Below, piece after piece: positions 31,641-36,178 of a DNA stretch of 36,178 bases; positions within the stretch are counted from its first letter, which is position 1; every line of letters starts with the position of its first letter. The position numbers and the translations under genes are program-made. The DNA is taken from positions 1 through 36,178 of the forward strand of contig OMYD01000008.1 of NCBI GenBank assembly GCA_900315195.1, written 5' to 3'. The notes beneath the pieces are model-generated. The model was not told the origin of the DNA and searched no databases. It worked only from the letters and a program-made list of their open reading frames with translations. Source of the DNA: an uncultured Eubacteriales bacterium (GTDB taxonomy: Bacteria; Bacillota; Clostridia; Oscillospirales; Acutalibacteraceae).

Positions 31641-32500
31641 TTAAAAGCTATAAATTCAGAAGACATCTTTCAAACGCCATCATCTATATCATCCTCGGAG
31701 TTATGTGCATTATTTGGGTTGCGCCGTTTGCTTATCTTGTTCTTCACTCGCTGCGCGCGGACGGCGGTGTTCTTACCAATGACGCGCTGCTGCCGAACAG
31801 ATATACATTCCAGCACTATATTAACCTGTTCGCGGGTTCTGCGGAATCATCGCTTAACTTCCCGAGATGGTTTGTCAACACATTTGTTGTTGCGTGCTTC
31901 AGCTGCGTAATTTCCACAATTTCGGTATTGGCTGTTAGTTACGCGTTCAGCCGTCTGCGTTTCGGCATTCGTAAAACCCTCATGAACATCGCCATGATTC
32001 TCGGCATGTTCCCCGGATTTATGACCATGATCGCTATTTACTACCTGCTCAAGATCATGGGACTTAACGGTAACCTTGTCGCTCTGGTTCTTTGCTACAG
32101 CTGCGGCGCCGGACTTGGTTTCCAGGTTTCAAAGGGATTCTTCGATACGATTCCGCGAGCGCTTGATGAGGCGGCTACGATTGACGGCGCTACGAAAAAT
32201 CAGATTTTCTGGAAGATCATTCTTCCCATGTCAAAGCCTATCGTTGTATACACGGTTCTTACCGCGTTCATAGGTCCCTGGACAGACTTTATTCTTGCCA
32301 AAATCATCATGGGCGACAAGCACGACAACTACACGGTTGCTATCGGTCTGCAGATGATGATTGACCCTGACCATAAGACACAGTGGTTCCAGGAGTTTAT
32401 GGCAGGCTCGGTTGTAGTAGCTGTTCCTATCACACTTCTCTTCCTGAAGATGCAGAAGTACTATGTAGAAGGCGTTACAGCCGGTGGTGTAAAGGGTTAA
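31637..32500 (+). CDS. maltodextrin-type ABC transporter permease, MalG-like
   Basis: 287 residues with six membrane helices. The EAA loop is DTIPRALDEAATIDGATKNQ, followed by IFWKIILPMSKP, and the protein ends KYYVEGVTAGGVKG, a C-terminus typical of MalG-like permeases. It pairs with the upstream permease, whose stop it overlaps. No ATPase (malK or msmX) follows, so the importer must use a shared ATPase encoded elsewhere, as is known for MsmX-type systems. Confidence 0.92.
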   Translation: MIKSYKFRRHLSNAIIYIILGVMCIIWVAPFAYLVLHSLRADGGVLTNDALLPNRYTFQHYINLFAGSAESSLNFPRWFVNTFVVACFSCVISTISVLAVSYAFSRLRFGIRKTLMNIAMILGMFPGFMTMIAIYYLLKIMGLNGNLVALVLCYSCGAGLGFQVSKGFFDTIPRALDEAATIDGATKNQIFWKIILPMSKPIVVYTVLTAFIGPWTDFILAKIIMGDKHDNYTVAIGLQMMIDPDHKTQWFQEFMAGSVVVAVPITLLFLKMQKYYVEGVTAGGVKG

Positions 32501-32537
32501 TTTACCCGTTGCGAAAACAATTTAATTAGCTCAATCG

Positions 32538-32607
32538 GGGGCGGCAGTCAGTGGCTGCCGCCCCTGATGAATATATCACGAAGGCGGACAAAAATATGTC
32601 TGCCGCC
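32538..32607 (+). other. two hairpins between the permease and amylase genes
   Basis: GGGGCGGCAG/CTGCCGCCCC (32538-32547, 32555-32564) with a 7-base loop, then GGCGGACA with TGTCTGCCGCC (32583-32607). Neither has a U-run, so they look like mRNA-stabilising or partial termination structures. No separate promoter for the amylase was seen. Confidence 0.5.
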
Positions 32608-32624
32608 GTAAAAAAGGAACATCT

Positions 32625-34295
32625 ATGAAAAAAATACTTTCATTTTTGTTATGCGCGTCAATGCTCGGCTGCTGTGTGTTGTCGGGATGCGGTAATACAG
32701 CGTCATCCGAAAGCAAAAGCAGCTCAAAAGCCGAGGAATCCTCAAAGTCTGACAGCGAGAAGACCGAGGATCCCGTAAAAAGCGGCAAGGCGGTCGCGTC
32801 CACAGACAAATACCGCAATGTATACCAGATTTTTACCCAGTCCTTCTGCGATTCAAACGGCGACGGCATCGGCGACTTCAAGGGTATTATTTCACAGCTT
32901 GACTATCTCAATGACGGCAACCCCGGCGGCGGAGATGACCTCGGAGTTGACGCGCTGTGGATGACTCCCGTCAATCCTTCCGAATCTTATCACAAATACA
33001 GCGTTGAGGATTATTACAACGTTGATGAAAGCTTCGGCACTCTGGATGATTTTGACACATTGGTAAAAGAATGTCACAAGCGAGGAATAAATGTTATTCT
33101 CGATTTGGTGCTCAATCATATCTCCTACAAAAACCCGCTGTTTTTAGAAGCGTGCGAGGAGGTTAAAAAGGGTAATCTTGACGGCAAGGCTAAGTATTTT
33201 GAATTCCACGAAAAGGGTTACTACAGCGATGAAGTAAATACGATTTCTGTCGGCGATTATGTTTGTGAGGCTAACTTCTCACCGACGATGCCGGAGTGGA
33301 ACCTGAATTCGGACAAAACAAAAGATGAATTCAAAAAAATCGCGAAATTCTGGCTTGACCGCGGTGTAGACGGCTTCAGGCTTGACGCGGTCAAGTATTT
33401 TGACAACAAGCACACAAAGGGTGTGGATTTTCTCAAGTGGTTTGTTGACTCGTGCCGTAAGATTAAGAACGACGTCTATCTTGTCGGTGAGGACTGGGAT
33501 GACGATTTTCAGATCAAGGAGTTCTACGCAAGCGGTATCGACAGCCTTTTCGCGTTTAAGTTCGCCCAGAGCTTTGGCGAAATCGTCGACTCGATTAATA
33601 TGAGCGCGGGACAGAACCTTGCGAAAAAGTTTACTTCCTATGACAAGAAAATGAGCTCCGCGAATCCCGAGTACATCAACGCGGTTTTCCTTTCCAATCA
33701 TGATCAGACGCGTATCGGAAACGCGCTTAAAAGCAAAGGACTTGCCGGTGAAAAGTTCGCGGCGAATGTATACATGCTCGTTCCGGGCAATTCATTCACC
33801 TACTACGGAGAAGAAATAGGAATGATCGCTCCAAACACCGACAGCGACAAGTATTATCGTCTGCCTATGGTTTTTGACAGCGAAAAGCTTCCCGATATAA
33901 CGGTCGACGGCGCGTCAACGGTTGAGGCGCCCAGGTACGGCGGAGTTAAACAGCAGCTTGCCGACAAAAATTCGCTGCTTAACCACTATCGCAGAATAAT
34001 TAACGTTAAGCTTCAGAATCCCGAGATCGCCAGAGGCAGGATTACCTCGCAGCAGACGTTTAACGATCCCGCTGTTGCCGGATACTATATTGAAAAGGAC
34101 GGCGCAAAGCTGCTTGTAATTCACAATTTCAGCTCCGACAAGGAAAAAACGCTTGAAATTACCAATGATATGATTCCCGACGCAAAGGTCTGCGCTGATT
34201 TTCTCGGCTCTGCCGATGACGCGCATCTTGCGATAAGGGACGGAAAAATAACGCTGCCCGCTTATTCATCGGTTGTAATACGCTCGGCCGCGTAA
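32625..34295 (+). CDS. GH13 alpha-amylase family lipoprotein
   Basis: 556 residues. Lipobox VLSGC (Cys22) and a Ser/Lys/Glu-rich linker anchor it outside the membrane. The GH13 barrel has region I DLVLNH (160-165), region II DGFRLDAVKY with nucleophile Asp254, region III VGED with acid/base Glu289, and region IV FLSNHDQ with Asp360, so the triad is complete. DSNGDGIGD (77-85) is the calcium or metal loop common in oligosaccharide-acting members. No carbohydrate-binding module is visible. It probably hydrolyses malto-oligosaccharides or starch at the cell surface and feeds the adjacent importer. The exact specificity cannot be set from motifs alone. Confidence 0.93.
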   Translation: MKKILSFLLCASMLGCCVLSGCGNTASSESKSSSKAEESSKSDSEKTEDPVKSGKAVASTDKYRNVYQIFTQSFCDSNGDGIGDFKGIISQLDYLNDGNPGGGDDLGVDALWMTPVNPSESYHKYSVEDYYNVDESFGTLDDFDTLVKECHKRGINVILDLVLNHISYKNPLFLEACEEVKKGNLDGKAKYFEFHEKGYYSDEVNTISVGDYVCEANFSPTMPEWNLNSDKTKDEFKKIAKFWLDRGVDGFRLDAVKYFDNKHTKGVDFLKWFVDSCRKIKNDVYLVGEDWDDDFQIKEFYASGIDSLFAFKFAQSFGEIVDSINMSAGQNLAKKFTSYDKKMSSANPEYINAVFLSNHDQTRIGNALKSKGLAGEKFAANVYMLVPGNSFTYYGEEIGMIAPNTDSDKYYRLPMVFDSEKLPDITVDGASTVEAPRYGGVKQQLADKNSLLNHYRRIINVKLQNPEIARGRITSQQTFNDPAVAGYYIEKDGAKLLVIHNFSSDKEKTLEITNDMIPDAKVCADFLGSADDAHLAIRDGKITLPAYSSVVIRSAA

Positions 34296-34415
34296 TATAT
34301 TTAAGGCAACACCGCCTTAAAAACACACACAAAGGCACCCTCTTTGTAAAACAGCGTAAATAACAATTTTGCGTAATATTTCGCGTATTATTGATAAAAG
34401 TTACCTAAAAATATC

Positions 34416-34444
34416 TTGACACAACATATGATTTATGGTATCAT
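34416..34444 (+). promoter_or_regulatory. sigma-A promoter of the 221-residue membrane protein gene
   Basis: TTGACA (34416-34421) and TATCAT (34439-34444), 17 bases apart. The amylase has only a weak TTAAGGC/GCCTTAA hairpin after it (34302-34321). Confidence 0.8.
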
Positions 34445-34502
34445 CATCAATAGAGGGATTACGCTTTTGCGGCAATTCAAATGTATAGTTATGAGGTGTG
34501 TT

Positions 34503-35168
34503 ATGGACATTAAAATTCTGACAAAAAGATATAAAACCCCGTCTTATATTAAAGGTATCGGATCACTGCTCTTTATCGCGGTGTTAATTCTGATGATTGC
34601 TTTACCTGTGTTTGAGCTGATTCCTCAGGAACAGTACGCCAATGTTTTTAACCTGAACGGTTCCGCCAAGGGAAATACTTATGATTCAACATCGTATACC
34701 ATCTTTCAGATGATGGAATATGACTACGGCTCGGGTCTTGCGATGGGCATTATGCTTACCCAGTGCATCCTTTCCGCTGTCGCGGGTATCGCGCTTCTGT
34801 GGATGAACAGACCTAAGTTAGCATTGATTCCGACATCGCTCATTTGCTGGACGGTTATCTTCTCTGTATTCAGAGCAACCAGTACCATGATCAATCCCGA
34901 TGTAAACGCAAAGATTCTGAATGGTCACGAATTCTGGACAGAATATGTATCATCGCCGGACAGCATAGTAGCTTCAATGGATCAGCTGACGCTTGAAAAA
35001 GCAACAAAAGGAACATATATCCAGCGCTACACTATTGATGGCAAGAATTATATATTCAACACATTCGGCCGCTATTGGCTGCTGTGGGTTGGCGCATTCC
35101 TTCTGCTCGTTTGCTCTATCGCGGCAATCATTGTTACAAAGACTCTTATCGAGAAGAAGAAAAAATAA
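34503..35168 (+). CDS. membrane protein of unknown function
   Basis: 221 residues with four likely membrane helices: GSLLFIAVLILMIALPVFEL, LAMGIMLTQCILSAVAGIALL, ALIPTSLICWTVIFSVFRA and YWLLWVGAFLLLVCSIAAIIV, ending KTLIEKKKK. Soluble loops lie after helix 1 (about 35 residues) and between helices 3 and 4 (about 60 residues, HEFWTEYVSSPDSIVASMDQ), probably outside the cell. The ATG at 34503 is chosen for GAGGTG upstream and because earlier starts fall near the promoter. The family was not recognised. It has its own promoter and terminator, so a link to the amylase is not implied. Confidence 0.75.
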   Translation: MDIKILTKRYKTPSYIKGIGSLLFIAVLILMIALPVFELIPQEQYANVFNLNGSAKGNTYDSTSYTIFQMMEYDYGSGLAMGIMLTQCILSAVAGIALLWMNRPKLALIPTSLICWTVIFSVFRATSTMINPDVNAKILNGHEFWTEYVSSPDSIVASMDQLTLEKATKGTYIQRYTIDGKNYIFNTFGRYWLLWVGAFLLLVCSIAAIIVTKTLIEKKKK

Positions 35169-35189
35169 TTTAATAACAATTGATATTTC

Positions 35190-35223
35190 TAAAAGGGTCG
35201 GCTCAACAGAGTCGGCTCTTTTT
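35190..35223 (+). terminator. terminator of the 221-residue membrane protein gene
   Basis: AAAAGGGTCGGCTC pairs with GAGTCGGCTCTTTT using a few G-U pairs, and ends in TTTTT. Confidence 0.7.
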
Positions 35224-35248
35224 GCCTCCACGCGGCAGGAAGCGCGGG

Positions 35249-35352
35249 AACGTGACGTTCCATCCGGCGTGAACGTGACGTTCCATCCGGCGCGCCTTTG
35301 GAAAACATGATATAACAAAAACGCTTCTGCAACGGCGCATCATATCTCGCGG
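35249..35352 (+). repeat. dispersed 3'-end repeat, copy C, with duplicated head
   Basis: AACGTGACGTTCCATCCGGC occurs twice (from 35249 and from 35272), then GCGCCTTTGGAAAACATGAT, ATAACAAAAACG, CTGCAACGGCGCATCATATC and CGCGG. It is in the orientation of the upstream gene and touches the second MITE copy. Confidence 0.75.
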
Positions 35353-35357
35353 AAATA

Positions 35358-35480
35358 AAGGCTCCTTTTATAAAGGAGCTGTCAGCGAAGCTGACTGAGG
35401 ATTTAAAAAGTGCGATTTCTCTATAATAATCCTCCGGCACGGCATTTATGCCGTGCCACCTCCCTTAATAAGGGAGGATT
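35358..35480. mobile_element. MITE-like element, copy 2
   Basis: The left end AAGGCTCCTTTTATAAAGGA, a GTCAGC...GCTGAC hairpin and TGAGGATT match copy 1. The right end AATCCTCC, CACGGCAT...ATGCCGTG and CCTCCCTT...AAGGGAGG also match. The core is only about 23 bases, against 102 in copy 1, and unrelated to it. Confidence 0.75.
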
Positions 35481-35529
35481 TCGCTTGAGAAAATGTTATT
35501 TTACAGCGCAATCTGTCTGCTCAACCGAA

Positions 35530-35546
35530 ATTCCGCATTCCGGATT
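35530..35546 (+). repeat. ATTCCGCATTCCG-type short repeat
   Basis: ATTCCGCATTCCGGATT. Related to 23064-23094 and 8415-8437. A nearby CCACTCCCCACACTCC (35551-35566) resembles the reverse complement of 22790-22805, so a wider block may be shared. Confidence 0.4.
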
Positions 35547-35570
35547 ATTTCCACTCCCCACACTCCGACC

Positions 35571-35600
35571 AAAAACAACCAAAAACAACCAAAAACAACC
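35571..35600 (+). repeat. 10-bp tandem repeat, three copies
   Basis: AAAAACAACC three times, followed by a degenerate CAAACAACCT. Confidence 0.85.
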
Positions 35601-35621
35601 CAAACAACCTAAACAGCCCAA

Positions 35622-35757
35622 GAAGAAGAAAAAGAAGAGGAAGAAGAAAAGGAAAAGGAAGAAGAAAAGGAAAAGGAAGAAGAAAAAGAAGAGGAAGAAG
35701 AAAAGGAAGAGTAAGAAGAAAAGGAAGAGGAAGAAGAAAAGGAAGAGGAAGAAGAAA
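35622..35757 (+). repeat. 18-bp all-purine minisatellite, 7.5 copies
   Basis: Unit GAAGAAGAAAAGGAAGAG with few substitutions, seven full copies and a 10-base partial. The strand is all purine apart from one T at 35712. In the GAA frame it would encode EEEKEE repeats, but TAA codons at 35610 and 35712 break that frame. In the next frame it gives a Lys/Arg run without a credible start. It is therefore treated as non-coding. Confidence 0.85.
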
Positions 35758-35878
35758 GCAGCTTGCGCAGATGTGCCGCCGTCGCCTCCTCCCATGAAAT
35801 TTTATAGTTAATACAAATACTGTGTTGATACACGCATAGTAAGTGTTGGGAAATTTTTCGGTTAGAGGTATAAAAGCC

Positions 35879-35907
35879 TTGACAACTGTCAAATATTAGT
35901 TTATAAT
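35879..35907 (+). promoter_or_regulatory. sigma-A promoter of rpsL
   Basis: TTGACA (35879-35884) and TATAAT (35902-35907), both perfect, 17 bases apart. TTGACAACTGTCAA forms a palindrome over the -35 box. A leader of about 95 bases precedes the start codon. Confidence 0.9.
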
Positions 35908-36010
35908 GTTTAGGCGTGAATATGGCATAACTGCGCCCTTTTATAGGTAGGGGCGAGGCTGCCGGTTCACATGCTTATCAATTCTAAATACTGCTGAAAG
36001 GAGGAAAAAC

Positions 36011-36178
36011 ATGCCTACATTTAACCAGTTGGTACGCAAGGGCAGAGAGGTTTCTGAGAAGAAAGCAAAGGCACCTGCGCTTTTGAAGGGCTGGAACTCT
36101 AAGAAAAGAGTTGCTATCAACCAGAACTCCCCGCAAAAAAGAGGTGTTTGTACTGCTGTAAAGACCGCTACCCCTAAA
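36011..36178 (+). CDS. rpsL: 30S ribosomal protein S12, N-terminal part
   Basis: 56 codons before the window ends. [38 protein letters not shown] and [17 protein letters not shown]. The [15 protein letters not shown] stretch corresponds to the insertion found in Firmicutes S12 and absent from E. coli. S12 is at the decoding centre of the 30S subunit. AAAGGAGG precedes the ATG. It presumably opens the str operon (rpsG, fusA, tuf beyond the window). Confidence 0.95.
   Translation, partial: MPTFNQLVRKGREVSEKKAKAPALLKGWNSKKRVAINQNSPQKRGVCTAVKTATPK

Noticed and set aside
35410-35811. Lys/Arg-rich open frame of 133 codons
   Set aside because: It starts inside the second MITE copy and runs through tandem repeats and the purine minisatellite. 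The openness follows from the lack of stop codons in the repeat unit, and no ribosome binding site is present.

Overview
The window looks like the chromosome of a low-to-mid GC, endospore-forming Clostridia member, most like the Ruminococcaceae/Oscillospiraceae gut lineages. This is inferred from a SpoVAE homologue, a class I heat-shock operon under a CIRCE element, the PyrK/PyrD type 1B pair, the Firmicutes-type insertion in ribosomal protein S12, and many TTGACA-17-TATAAT promoters with strong AGGAGG ribosome binding sites. No prophage, CRISPR array, tRNA or rRNA gene was seen.

Layout. (1) 1-540, minus strand: the 5' end of metG and an isolated spoVAE. (2) 700-8406, plus strand: a tight run of seven genes, namely a Gld-like ABC exporter (ATPase, permease, GldG-like and DUF4340 subunits), a transglutaminase-like lipoprotein, then pyrK and pyrD. 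(3) 8525-11075: a YwlG/UPF0340 protein, a GH25 lysozyme without a signal peptide, and an AqpZ-type aquaporin. (4) 11275-17114, minus strand: hrcA-grpE-dnaK-dnaJ-prmA with promoter and CIRCE. (5) 17329-19296: a small membrane protein, rpsT, a 49-residue membrane microprotein, a Nif11-like peptide with a GGG motif, and an acidic-tailed membrane protein. (6) 19507-21452: rmlA, broken by one in-frame TAA, and rmlB. (7) 21511-24568, minus strand: a Mrp-type Fe-S carrier ATPase, a YolD-like protein and a Y-family DNA polymerase, the last two separated by a MITE-like element. (8) 24814-28033: pncB (plus) and murE (minus). (9) 28609-34295: a maltodextrin-type ABC importer (lipoprotein plus two permeases, no ATPase) and a GH13 amylase lipoprotein. 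(10) 34503-36178: an unknown membrane protein, an 840-base repeat-rich gene-free stretch, and the start of rpsL.

How the parts work together. The GH13 lipoprotein probably trims starch-derived glucans outside the cell and the adjacent importer takes up the products, using an ATPase encoded elsewhere. The hrcA operon is a textbook HrcA-autoregulated chaperone operon. rmlA-rmlB would start dTDP-rhamnose synthesis, but the nonsense codon puts that in doubt.

Least ordinary features: the Gld-like exporter coupled to a secreted transglutaminase-like lipoprotein; the orphan Nif11-like peptide directly behind a terminator; the rmlA nonsense codon; and at least three dispersed intergenic repeat families. 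One of these is a roughly 80-100 bp element that always lies at gene 3' ends in the gene's orientation and supplies the grpE stop codon. Another is a MITE whose terminal inverted repeats are themselves built of hairpins. All calls come from reading the sequence; no database search was run.
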